The notes below the pieces were generated by a model. The model had not been told where the DNA came from. It saw nothing but the letters and a program-made list of their open reading frames with translations, and did no database searches. From assembly GCF_002288925.2 (NCBI RefSeq), contig NW_022098072.1, forward strand, positions 24,071,296 through 24,135,295: DNA of 64,000 bases. The letters are read 5' to 3'. This document shows positions 9,901-21,079 of the stretch, piece after piece. Each line of letters starts with the position of its first letter. Positions within the stretch are counted from its first letter, which is position 1. The position numbers were made by a program, and so were the translations under genes. The stretch is from Delphinapterus leucas (taxonomy: Eukaryota > Chordata > Mammalia > Artiodactyla > Monodontidae).

Positions 9901-12778
9901 GAAGGGGATAAAACTCTAAAATAAAATAAAGAACAAATGAAGATCATGCGTCATGAGTTGATGGCATGATACATCCCATACTACTCATCTGACATTTCTA
10001 AAATAAACCATTTCCTCTTGAGAAACAGGACGGTTTGACAACCTAAGATCTGGCTTGGTGGGAGCCAGGAGGTGGGTAGGTGTGGAGCAATCCCCCACAG
10101 CTCACCTCCCTTACTGTTTTTCAGCAGTCAGGTGCATCAATTTACATGGCTCTCTGGCCTCTGCAAGTATCTGTATTAAGGCCTCTGCTCTACAGAGCTT
10201 TGTTCCAGATGGGGATCTCAGGAGCAGGCGACCTCGTGGGCATGGACCAGTTTTGTAAGCCTAACAGGGTGAGTTAGTTTATCCTAAAGGCTGTTGCTGT
10301 GCTGTTGAGTTCCCTGGGCTGAGAATCCCAAAGACAAGCAGCTCAGAAGATTTTAGAGGCCCTAAAGTCAATATTCACCCTAGGCAGGGTCCCTCAGAAG
10401 ATCCAGACAGACAGAGAAATAATTGTAAACAAAGCCCATAAAGAAATTTTTATAAGAGTGTACTGTCTTCTCCCATCATTAATAATTCAGGCAAGAGACC
10501 TGTGAAGAGCACAGACTAGGCGAGCATCTTCTCACCTTTGACTTTTCTATACTTTGGAAATGGTCAGACTTTCAGTCCCTGATTAAAGTTTCCAATTTAC
10601 CTTGCTAAAAATGTGCCAATGAATTCTGAATCCTGTAGGTTTTTGTCAGAAAATAGCAGCTTTTCCATCCATGAGCTTCCTTGATTAAAATGCTAAGGAT
10701 GTTCCATATTCAAGTAGCAGATTACTTGAGACAACCTTTAAAAATTAAGACCCTTTGGTATGAAGTAACAGAAATCAACTCAAAAGCTTAATTAAAAAAA
10801 AAAAGATATTCTTTGTCAAGAAAAGGGTTTGTCTGTAACCTATGGATGAAATTACAAATTTAACTACTACATTCATAACTGATATGTAACAGGTACAAAA
10901 AAATTAAGAAAGCTGCAGTAAAATATCCTATTTAGGACAAAGGGAAAGTTAAAGGAAACCCCAACCCCTCTATACGTTGGTCACTCGTACAGAATATATA
11001 TTTCATCCCCAAGGGCAGTACTAGTAAGAACAGTGAAGTAGATGGACTTCATTTCATTGAATTGCTTCTTTGTTAACTGAGACCAAGAGCCAAGGGACAT
11101 TTTGCCAGAGTGTGTTAATAAAATTTTCTATCCTGTATTTGATAATGTAGGAAAAATCAACCAGAAATGGACCTGTGCTTGGCTATGTATAGATATGGAC
11201 ACATTATGGGTTTCTACCATTTTAGAGGAAAAAGTTTTTGTATTTAACTCAGTTTTCTACCACCAGAGTACCTACACTAGAGATTAATGTGCATTGCAGT
11301 AAACACCCACTGTTGTGACAATCCTGGTGAACACTAGTTAGTTCACATAGGTAGCTGAAGTACTGACTTTGGAAGTCTACCCCTGAGCTACTAAAATCAC
11401 TTACACAGCTTTTAATATTGGGCAGTTTACTGCCAATGGTGATATGAATGTTATAAAATGCAGACTAGGACCCGGATTTCAGGAATTTTGTACTATATTT
11501 CTCCAAAATGCACTAGGTCTCACTGAGGGTGTCTACTGCTAAATGTGGGCGGGGGGGAAAGCAAGATAGTCTGGAACGTCTTAGCTGATGGCGAAACAAT
11601 GATAGTTTCAGAGATTTCTGGGGTTAGTATTGAGAGGGGAAAAGAGGCCAGCCCTACAGAAGTGAACAAGTCTGTTACTACCATAAAGTGAAACAGGTTG
11701 AGTTTGTACAGAAATTTTGGTTTCATAATACTAAAAAAAAAAAAGTGACATTAAGTGTGCTCACAACAGACTATGGAAAGACAATTGTATTAAACACATG
11801 AATTTCAGTTGAGGAAAAGTTACTGAATGAATGATATTATGAGCATTGCACGTAAATTACTACTGAGAAAAGTCTATTTGTATTTCCTTAATAATGAGTA
11901 TCAGTAATCTCAGCTGTCCAGATTACGTGTTTGTTCCTCCCCATCTCTCCCTATGGAAGGTTGCGTGGAGTCACAGGCAGGCTGATCTCCTGATGGTAAC
12001 TCCTCACTCTTGGTGAATGCGTGGTTTCTCTGTATCATAAGACACACAGTTAATAGCTCATCCTATTTATTCATCATTGACAAGTAAGCCTGCTTTTGAG
12101 TTAACAAACTCTGAAGCAGTTGCCTTGCTCTGATACACAGCAGCAGAGAGACCAGGGCTACCATAAGAAGGGCTCAGCTCTGGTGGTCAGACAGGACTGC
12201 TGCTTGTGTCACATCTCTCCTTCCTGGTTACTAACCTGAGATTCATCTTTACTCCTTCATCTTTTCCCAGAAGTGGGGATTGTATGTGTGTGTGTATAGG
12301 TAACACAGGTAAATCATGGTGCATATGCTGCCCATCACATTCATCCTCAGGTTGACAGTTCTTAGATTAAGAAATTATCCTGTCATTGGACTAAGGTAGG
12401 TAGTTGTTGCTGCTTCAACATTGGCCACTCGACCCACTACATACAACTCTTCTGTTTTGTTTTTGAGATCCCTAATACTGAGTGCTTAATTTAGGTGGAG
12501 CATTTGGGTGAGTTTGGAGGGTTGGAATAGATTGCCTTTAAATGTCACTAATATGAGTCATCCTCAATGAATTGGAAATAAATAGTGCACACTCTAGTGG
12601 ATAATTTCAGAACTGGCATAGCCTGTTTGTGCAAAACAGGTCAGGATTGGGTCAGTTCATGGTAGCAGCATTACACAGTCTTGGCACCCTTTCATCTGTA
12701 AGTTAGTGATTGCTGCCTTTGTGGTAACAAAAGGAGTCTGAAAGCTTAAGCACAGGACCTGAAGAACAGAATGGTTGG

Positions 12779-12780
<2 letters not shown>
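9901..12780. other. Repeat-poor stretch, nothing recognised
   Basis: About 2.9 kb with no convincing frame, young repeat or array beyond short A tracts (10795-10804 and 11733-11744). Confidence 0.5.

Positions 12781-12824
<44 letters not shown>
12781..12824. repeat. (GT)22 microsatellite
   Basis: Perfect dinucleotide run of 44 bp. An antisense open frame rich in His-Thr here is only its translation. Likely length-polymorphic. Confidence 0.98.
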
Positions 12825-12826
<2 letters not shown>

Positions 12827-14254
12827 GGTGCGGTGGAGTGCTTGCTGCTTCACTCCACTGCCCTTTGTAAAATGTTAGAGAAGGGGGTGAAGTTTGGAGA
12901 GACACTCTTCTCACAGAAAAGCAAGTCAGAGTGTCTGGGTATCATGCTATTGAAATATAAAAATGCAAGAAAAACTGATTGCGAAGTTAGAAAAATTCTC
13001 CTAATTCTCATTCTACTAAAATCACTTGGTGCATAGGGAATTGCTCAAAAAAGTGCCATTAGAGGTACTAAAATATAAGCTTTCCCTCTATTCCGTAGTC
13101 TCTCTCTCAAATTGTCAGTGTTTTTAATTTGCTATTTAGTGTCATAGTAAGTATAAATGTATATATAATTTTTAATTGTTAGCATAAATTTTATCATTCA
13201 TCTTTATATTATACAAAGCCAGTTCTAAATGCAAATATAAGAACACTTAATTTATATGCAGAATCACTGAAATTATATAATTTGTATTTCATACAGGCAT
13301 ATGTAATTTGTTCTTACCAGATGAGGGAAAAAACTAACTCAACTGTTTTTATTTCACTTCTTGATGTATGCAAAATATGGGCTACTCTGTCTTTCCCTTT
13401 TTTCCCTTAACTTCCATGTCATCATTTTCAGTGTAAGTGGTTGGTTAATACAGGGAATTAACACATATAAGAAAAGATGTGATAGGGTTTCTCAGTCTTT
13501 AATGTTTCTCAGGCCACCATTGGCTTTTTTCTGAGTTGGGAATGGAATGGGGAGTGTGGCCTTTTGGGACTGTCTGAGGTTATTAATTATAGGAATAAAC
13601 TTTTTTTTTTCTGGTTTCACTGTCTTTCCTTCCTCTGAGTTCCTTTTGTTTAAGTTGATGCTCATCTTAGATATTTAAAGAGTTCCTCAAATCTTATGAT
13701 CCTGGGCTTTTTGTGCATAATTAAAAATGAGTCACTATAAAGTGGGTTAGAAGTTGTGTACGTGTGCATCAAGCTTCTGACTCCTGGGTTCACTGTGGGA
13801 TGGACAGATATTGAAACTACCTTTTGGTCAGAGGATGCCAAAAACTTACTCTGTGGGTGTTTTCTGTCTCTAGCTGTTCAGTTTCTCCAGAGAAGAATTC
13901 TGGTCACAGTAAAACGCTTTAGAGTCTGACAACTCAATATGTACATTTTCGTTAATCCCTATTTCAATCTTACACTTTGCCATAGTCATTGCATCCTTCA
14001 GTCTAGACTCTTGTTGCTTAGGTTTCCTCAAAGAATAGATCTTTCAGCTTCTTTGGGGAAAGTACTAAGGGGTAGTTACTCGTTCTGCTTGATTGCAGAA
14101 GAGAGCTGGCAAGTCCACCTACTCCCTATTTAGACTGTCAATAAATCCACCTGCGTTCCAATTCACATCTAACACTTACCTGGCATCACATCTAACCATG
14201 AGCCTTTTGTGGTGATGTAGGGTGTTGGCTCATTTCCTGTCATTATTCTCTCTA
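12825..14254. other. Nothing recognised
   Basis: AT-rich DNA without frame, named repeat or array. A short T run lies at about 13602-13611. Confidence 0.5.
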
Positions 14255-14263
14255 TATAAGCTC

Positions 14264-14571
14264 TTTTTTTTTGGCTGCGTTGGGTCTTCGTTGCTGCACG
14301 TGGGCTTTCTCTAATTGAGGCGAGTGGGGGCTACTCTTCATTGTGGTGTGTGGGCTTCTCATTGTGGTGGCTTCTCTTGTTGCAGAGCATGGGTTCTAGG
14401 CCTGCAGGCTTCAGTAGTTGTGGCTCCCGGGCTCTAGAGCGCAGGCTCAGTAGTTGTGGCGCACAGGCTTAGCTGCTCCGCGGCTTGTTGGATCTTCCCG
14501 GACCAGGGATTGAACCCATGTCCCCTACATTGTCAGGTGGATTCTTAACCACTGTGCCACCAGGAAGTCCC
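14264..14571 (-). mobile_element. CHR SINE, long form
   Basis: Antisense copy from the short T run at 14264 to the head ending ...caggaagtccc at 14571. A 9-bp target duplication TATAAGCTC lies at 14255-14263 and 14574-14582. The head has lost one G (caggaag for cagggaag). Confidence 0.95.
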
Positions 14572-14582
14572 TCTATAAGCTC

Positions 14583-16332
14583 CTATAAGTTTCTCAAATC
14601 TGCTAACTCAGTTGCTACTACTCCGTCCATTTTCCATCCTTGAAAATTAAAAAAAAAAATTTTCTCTGCACTTGTTTTGTCTCCTATTTGCTTTGCCTTT
14701 TGGTTTATATCTTTTTATCCCCCTTAACTATCACTTTAGTAGGATTCAAGGACAAAGAGGAGCCTAGGGTTAATTTGCCATGTTTAACTAGAACTCAAAT
14801 GAATTTTTTAAGGGAAGGTTTTTTCATCTTTTTTCTTGTAGTAGGTATACGGGAAGTGCCAAAGAATAAGATATTGCTAAAAACCCTGGGTCTTCTGGAA
14901 TATACCCATTCCAATTGCTAGAAGCCAATATTTTGCCTTTCAGCTTGCTACTTTAGGATGAGACAGATTTTGTGGCAATTCGTCAAACTGTATTGTTACC
15001 TGATCTTCAGAGCTCAGATGACTGAGTCCATGGGGAATTGTCTTTCTTTGACAAAGCTGCATCACCTCTCCTTTTGTTTCCTGTCAACTTTCAGATGAGT
15101 CAGGTTGTCTCTCTGTGCCTCAATTTTATGAATGCTGAAAGAAGTAGCCAACATCCTGTGATAGGAATGATAGCATTTTCCTACCATGTTGCCTACGGCT
15201 CAAGCCTCTGTGATTATTTGGTCTGAATCCAAAAGGTAACAGGTAGTAGTTTAACCAACTGTTTCACTACCTTCATAAGATATACATATTAATGAAAGTG
15301 TACATATTGAACTGTTGGATTCTAAAGCTCTGACCTTCAAAAAGATACTCACTCCCACCCTACTTGGATTCAGCCATATCAAAATTTTAGGTTCTATCCC
15401 TGTAAGAACCAGACTCTGGGTTGTAAATAACCATAATCAAACTCAAAATCACCTCCTAGAATCCATGGAAGAATTGAACAACCAAGCTTCAGGGAAGTAG
15501 CTGGTCCTCACAAGCAGCTTGTGACCAGGGATTTGAATGCCATCAGGATATAACCTCTCTCATCTCTGATGTTCTGTATGTCACCATCATCACTTTTTGC
15601 TTGTTCCACAGGGAGTTGAATATAAGCCATCAATAGTTCATGAGTTTTCTATATTAAATTTTCCACTAACACTGAAGACTGACCTACTTTCTCAGTTTCA
15701 GTCCAAAAAAATCCCCAGGAAGGGCTTTACTTGGCCCAGCTTGAATGAGTATCCATATCTGGGCCAATCAGCTAGGGTCCTGGGGTGAAGTCAGGTAAGA
15801 GTGTCATCTCCCAAGGGGCCATCTGGATGGGGTAGTTGTGGTGACAGTGGCACATCCTCGGAAAAGTAAGAGCTGGGGCTGGCAAGAGAATATCTTAGAT
15901 ATTCACCATGAACTAACCTTGAGTTTTGAGCAGAATTTTCTCTTAGTTCAAAATATGTGTAATACCATGTTCCTTGTACACATCAACTTGAAGTGTAGCT
16001 ATTAGAGGCAAAGGGAATATATTTTCCATTGTCATTTCAAACCCTTAACTCTTTTTCACTCTGAAATAACCAGCTTATAACAACAAGGCTGATAGCTCAC
16101 TTTAAGATCAGAAATGTGACAGCACTTAGTGATTTTGACACTCTCAATAGGAAAACTCTTGGAGTATCGATGACCTGAATTATTTAGAATGAAAGATACT
16201 TTTAACATAATAGACCTCAATAAATATTTTGGATGTTGGTGGTAGTGAAATGTTTAACCTGAAATTAGAATCAACTTGAACCATGATAGATAGCTTTCAA
16301 ATAAGGCACTGAAGTGATTTTTAGCAATCTGA
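14583..16332. other. Nothing recognised
   Basis: Single-copy-looking DNA. Short frames of 60-90 codons occur but none resembles a protein I know. Confidence 0.5.
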
Positions 16333-16464
16333 TATATATATGTATATGTAATATATGTGTAATATATATGTATATATTTAATAAAATTACATAAATTGAA
16401 AGTATACATATGTGTATATATGTGTATATGCACATATATACATATATATATCCTTTATATATAT
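16333..16464. repeat. TA/TATG-rich low-complexity array
   Basis: Alternating TATATA, TGTATA and CATATA units with strong self-complementarity, interrupted by a non-repetitive 26-bp block (16377-16402). Confidence 0.85.
16377..16402. repeat. 26-bp direct repeat, copy 1
   Basis: The block begins TTTAATAAAATTACATAAAT and is repeated exactly at 16475-16500. The offset is 98 bp, with an AT array between the two copies. Confidence 0.9.
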
Positions 16465-16474
16465 AATAGAATGG

Positions 16475-16500
16475 TTTAATAAAATTACATAAATTGAAAG
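16475..16500. repeat. 26-bp direct repeat, copy 2
   Basis: Exact match of 16377-16402. The pair brackets a 72-bp TATATG-rich segment (16403-16474). Confidence 0.9.
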
Positions 16501-17021
16501 GGAATATTGGCTTCATTTTGTTTCAGCATGTACAGTTTATCAGAGCTAGTTACTGATGTCTTTCAAAGGACTTGACACAAACTTGAATTTGACATAAAAT
16601 TGAAACCTTCAATTGGTTTGCTGCCACTCAGTGACACTTACATTCTGGTTGTTTAAAAATACAAGAATTCTACTTTACATTAGAGAGCCTGTTTTAATTA
16701 AACCTCAAAACTGAATTATACTTTCCTGCAATCTGAATATAAGGAGATTGAATTATTTACTTTGTGTATCTGAGCAGATATCATAGACCTAATTTACTGC
16801 TGGTAATGATATTCAATCATAGATTAGCACTCTGAATGTGCAAAATTTAAAACACATCTTAATAATTGTTGAAAGTCTCCTGAGAACTAATGCCTGATTT
16901 TAAAAAGGAATCATATTTTGAGTTAATAAATGCAGGTTTTAAAAACATTAATGTAGAATAGTCAGAAGTGTACCCTACTGTTATAATTTCCTCTGCTTCA
17001 AAATTTCGGAAACTCTGACTC
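16501..17021. other. Nothing recognised
   Basis: AT-rich DNA without frame or nameable repeat. Confidence 0.5.
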
Positions 17022-17278
17022 CAACTGTAATGATCAGGACCCTCTGGGGCCTTTCTGGGACAGACCCCTCCCCCATATTCTCTGCTTTAGTTCCTCTCTG
17101 AAGTGCGTAGATAATAGTGTCTGACGCACATTTCCTGAGTTATTTTACAGATGCTAAAGCCACCACCAAATGGAAGAAATTAACTACTTGACCATGAGCA
17201 TGTAGCCCCCAGACCTAATGGCACCTGAGGATTGATAATGGTAACCCCTGTGACCCTGCCCTGTTACCTCACCATCAA

Positions 17279-17285
17279 CCAATCA
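17279..17285 (+). promoter_or_regulatory. CCAAT box of the LTR
   Basis: CCAATCA about 55 bp upstream of the TATA-like box, the usual spacing in an LTR U3. Confidence 0.55.
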
Positions 17286-17339
17286 GAGAGTTGTACATGA
17301 GCTGATCACACACCCTGGGACTCCCCTCCCACACCTGGC

Positions 17340-17348
17340 TTTTAAAAA
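17340..17348 (+). promoter_or_regulatory. TATA-like box of the LTR
   Basis: TTTTAAAAA in the U3/R region. A transcription start would be expected about 30 bp downstream. Activity is unknown. Confidence 0.5.
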
Positions 17349-17423
17349 TGTTTCGCTGAAACCCATGGGGAGTTCAGGCGTTTTGAGCACTAGCTGACCT
17401 GGACTCCTTGCTTGAGGCTCTGC

Positions 17424-17429
17424 AGTAAA
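17424..17429 (+). terminator. Poly-A signal variant of the LTR
   Basis: AGTAAA, a known weaker variant of AATAAA, at the expected place about 80 bp after the TATA-like box. Confidence 0.45.
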
Positions 17430-17519
17430 CACTGCGCTCTCCTTCACCACAACCCGGTGTCAGTACGTTGGCTTCACTGTGCCCAGTGAGCAGACCCAAG
17501 TTTGGTTTGGTAACACAAC

Positions 17520-19140
17520 TGTAGAGAGTTGCTTGATAATTCCAGATAATTTTGCCTATGTGTAAAGTGTTATAGGTAGTTGGAGATTTAGGTAGATTAT
17601 TTTAAAATACCTCTTCTGAAATACTATTCTTAGTACAATATATTAGTATTCTCTTTTTAAGAATGCATATATATTTGTGTAGATTGGATTATATATTTGT
17701 CTAATATAAATGGAGATGATAGAGTCATTAGGATATTATTCATTTCAACTCACATTCAAATCACTGAAATTTAAAACATTCAGGGATGAAACAGAAGGTG
17801 GGTGTGAAAATACAAACATATGAGGATGCACCTTCTCCCTTTTCTGTTGCAGCTTAAATTTAGTGGCTTTCTAGTGCCTAGGGAATGAAAGGTGAGATTA
17901 AGAGAGATGCTATGAGCTGGGAGTACTGTACTTTGCCTTCCTGAGTGAAATGTAAGCTGTGTTAAAGCTGAGAGACTTCAAATAAAGTCACAACACACCA
18001 GGCTGTAGAGGGAGAATTCCAGAGGGAATGACTTGTAAGAGATAAATGACTTGAGCAGCTATATTAAAGAATGATTTATAACTATTTCTCAGAGTCCCTA
18101 TGCATAGCCAACTGTACAGGTGTAGGAAAAACTAGGCTAAATGAGGCTGAGTGTGGATTAACCCATGTAGTAAAGACCTGAAAATGTACTATTGCCCTGT
18201 GTTGTGAGTGTGGGATGCTCACGACTATTTAATTGACATATGGTAGTTTTCAGAATTAAGCTTTAGGCGTGGGTATTATCAGATATTTGACACAAGTAGG
18301 TGTACAAGACAAGATGCCTTGGAGTATTTCCTGTGCCCCAAATTTGTGGTGACAGAGAGAGTGACTGGGGATATGGAAGATTTGGGAATGATGATGAACC
18401 TTGATGATATATTGGTACTTCGCATGGCTTTGGAGGAGCCCAAGCAATGCCTCCTTAAGGGGATATATGTCCAATATCAGTGAAATATGGCAGCTGACTA
18501 TCAAGAAGAATAAGCACTTTCTTAAAGATTTTTCCTTCATCACTGGTCTTGTTCTACCAAATTCAGGGAACTACACCATTTTTAGAGCTTAATGGATGAT
18601 AGAAGTGATCTGTAAATAACTATGTCCAAATTTCCAAGTTTCTCTATCTGACTTAACTTGTAGTTAACAAATGTGGGCTAGAGTCCTGCTGCCAGGCTGG
18701 GTGACCCCAAACAATGAAAGAGGCGAAGGGCCGCCATTCCAGAGACTTGAGGTCCAAAATAACAACATGCTGTGGTGAGTCAGCCACTCCTCCAGGAGAA
18801 AAAAGGCACCCTACGTCTCGACCTTGATGGTGTTTTCCTGGCATCACACACCTCTTGCTGAGATGGAGAGTGGCCATGAATCTTTAATCCCAGAGTGCTC
18901 CTGGTTGTCCCAGAACCTCCATCAGAGGACAAGACTGGAACAACCTGGGTCTGTTGTTCCATCTCCACCCCACCAGGAACTCAGGGATAATCAGCAGCGT
19001 CTCACCCTTTTGCCCCCCTTCTGATTCCATTCAATTCCTTTTGACTGTGCTGGATGGGCCTCAGTGCCTGCCTGGAATGAGAATGGGTTGGTCTATACCT
19101 AGCTTCTGCCAAGTGACCAGGGGAATATTTATTATCAAGG
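17520..19140. other. Nothing recognised
   Basis: No frame or named repeat. 18660-19030 is richer in GC than its surroundings and could hold part of an unrecognised old repeat. Confidence 0.45.
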
Positions 19141-19150
19141 CATTAATAAG

Positions 19151-19409
19151 TATGTCTTTTTTTAAAACCCATTCTGGTAATCTCTACCATTTGATAGATT
19201 GTTTAGACAAGTAATAATTAGTTTGAAATGATTGTTGTTATAATTTTGTTTCAGTCTACTATTTCACTTTTTGTTTTATAAATTATTTTCTTGATGATGA
19301 TGATTTGGTATTATTGTTGTTCCTATATATCACATTTTCTAATTTGGGTGTGAATGATTTGAATATTAAAAAAAAAAGCAAAGTGTTGTCTGTAAAAAAA
19401 AAAAAAAGA
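19151..19409 (+). mobile_element. Poly-A-tailed retroposed segment with target duplication
   Basis: A ~259-bp segment ends in A-rich sequence with a 14-A run (19394-19407). It is flanked by an exact 10-bp direct repeat CATTAATAAG (19141-19150 and 19410-19419), the mark of L1-driven insertion. The body has no CHR or L1 3' end. Its wording ('aatctctaccatttgatag', 'tttagacaagtaataatta') vaguely resembles L1 ORF2 start in antisense. It may be a retrocopy of a transcript that contained antisense L1. Source unknown. Confidence 0.55.
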
Positions 19410-19419
19410 CATTAATAAG

Positions 19420-20174
19420 GTTAATTTAACTGAATGTCTCCCTCCCTACCTCCAACCCACCCCATGCATTCAAAAAGAGAAAGGGAGAGCAAGGAGAACA
19501 AAAAAAAGAAGAAAGAAGCAAAGCGAGAGACCTACATTGTTTATATATGGGTGTATATAGAAACACATTTTAATAAAATACTGGATTTCACTGCACAGAA
19601 AACTAGAACTGTCAGTCAATTTATTGTGAGAATCTGTGAACACTAGCACCCATGAGGCTAATGGAACTAGATTGAGGAAATAGTTAGGCATTTATGTCAA
19701 CTGGGATGCCAAGGAAACCTGCAGGACTGAAAGAAGTTAGGAAGATCCTTTATGCCCCATTCAGTGCCAACACCTTGATTTGGCACACAAATTCCATTTA
19801 AAACTTAGATTTCCTTCTTTCTACTTGGGGCAACCTGTACCAACATCTAGGGGTTAATTAGCTATGAAGCCAAAAAAGTCACCTAGGGGGTATATGATAA
19901 CCCAATTAAGCAATGTAATCCCATAAACCCCATCAGTCCCCTGCAATCCCAAACCCTAAGGCCCCATCTTTCATGCTCCCTGCCATTATTCTCCTTCTTT
20001 ATAAGCCTTTCCTCCATTTCTGCACTTCCCACCCTCTCAAAATATGATTATCATACATTTGCAATTGCTAGTTATTTGTTGATGGAAAGGGGGAAACCAT
20101 TCAAAAATAGTGAGGGCATAGCTAAGATATTTGGTTGTAAGAATATGAGACTGTCTCTAATGATGGGGATTTAT
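19420..20174. other. Nothing recognised
   Basis: Single-copy-looking DNA; a purine-rich patch lies at 19465-19530. Confidence 0.5.
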
Positions 20175-20284
20175 TATGAGGTTACCTGTGTGACAGTAAG
20201 GGAGATGGGGCTTCATAAGACTGCAACAGCTGAGTCACAGGAAAGAAACGGGAGCCATGCTTCAGCCATGATTTACAGAGCCCA
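20175..20284 (+). repeat. 110-bp segment duplicated exactly at 23095-23204 (likely donor)
   Basis: All 110 bases are identical to 23095-23204, in the same orientation and offset by 2920 bp. Here it lies in continuous sequence that matches nothing I know, whereas the other copy interrupts a SINE. This copy is therefore the likely donor. It has no poly-A tail or target duplication. Confidence 0.92.
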
Positions 20285-20999
20285 TCCTAGAAGGAAGGGT
20301 CATTCGGGATTCAAGGCAGCTCTGAGGAACAAGTATTATTTCATGGGCCCTCGCTGGCAGTTCTTCAATTCTCTGTTGAGTTCCCTCTGATTTTACTATT
20401 CTGCTTAATTACCATCCTCTCATCCTCTCTACCCTACTCGTATCTTTACTTTTTGGTGTATTTTCTGCTTATTCAACGTTTCTGCTTACTTATAATTTGT
20501 CTTCTTTATGATTCCTCTGCTTTATGTCTGCTTTTGGTGTTTTTAAATACCCATGTACTAATTACAATTTTTCTGTATTTCACACAAAAATTCCTGCCAC
20601 AATACTTTGATTGGGATAATCACCATGATTACTGTTGGGCAGAGCCTTTGCATGGGGTAGTCTGTAGTGAGGTGCCTTCTTTGGTCCAAACAGCTATAGC
20701 TGATGGGCAGGATTACTCAGGCAGAGAACAGGTTCAGGGACCTGTTCCTTCCTTCCTGGAAGGAAGCCCTGGGGCTGTTGCCTCAGCAGGACGGATGCTT
20801 AGTGGTTTCCTTTGTAAGACTATTGGCATCACAGGTGCTGTTACTGATCAGTCTATATTTGTAGAAGTCAGATTTTGCTAGAAATCTGTACAAGTAAAAT
20901 TCCCTTATAACAAGCCCCTCATATGAATAATATCAGACTAAAGAAAGATTATAATACATTGATAGTTATTTGGTTTAATAAAAGTTAATTTGATTTGAT
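20285..20999. other. Nothing recognised
   Basis: A 142-codon open frame (20453-20881) has low-complexity hydrophobic content and no resemblance to a known protein. Treated as chance. Confidence 0.5.
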
Positions 21000-21079
21000 C
21001 CTTCCCTCCCTCCCTCCCTTCCTGCCTCTTCTCTCCCTCCCTCCCTCCCTCCCTCCCTTCCTTCCTTCCTTCCCTCCCT
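21000..21079. repeat. (CCCT/CCTT)n pyrimidine tract
   Basis: About 80 bp of CCCT and CCTT units broken by a short CTGCCTCTTCTCT segment. Confidence 0.92.

Larger units (their letters stand above)
17026..17515 (+). mobile_element. Solo LTR, ERV class I-like
   Basis: A 490-bp element begins TGTAATGAT and ends GGTAACA, so it has TG...CA ends. It is flanked by a 4-bp duplication CAAC (17022-17025 and 17516-17519). It has LTR anatomy in the right order: CCAAT box, TATA-like box, poly-A signal and U5. A 4-bp duplication is usual for class I (gammaretrovirus-like) elements. No viral genes adjoin, so the provirus has been lost by recombination between LTRs, or only an LTR was ever here. I cannot name the subfamily. 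Confidence 0.75.

Noticed and set aside
12657..12914. Antisense frame with a His-Thr repeat
   Set aside because: It is the (GT)22 microsatellite translated.
20453..20881. 142-codon plus-strand frame
   Set aside because: It begins in T-rich sequence giving Leu/Phe runs, has no known motif, and shows no splice or start context. Probably chance.
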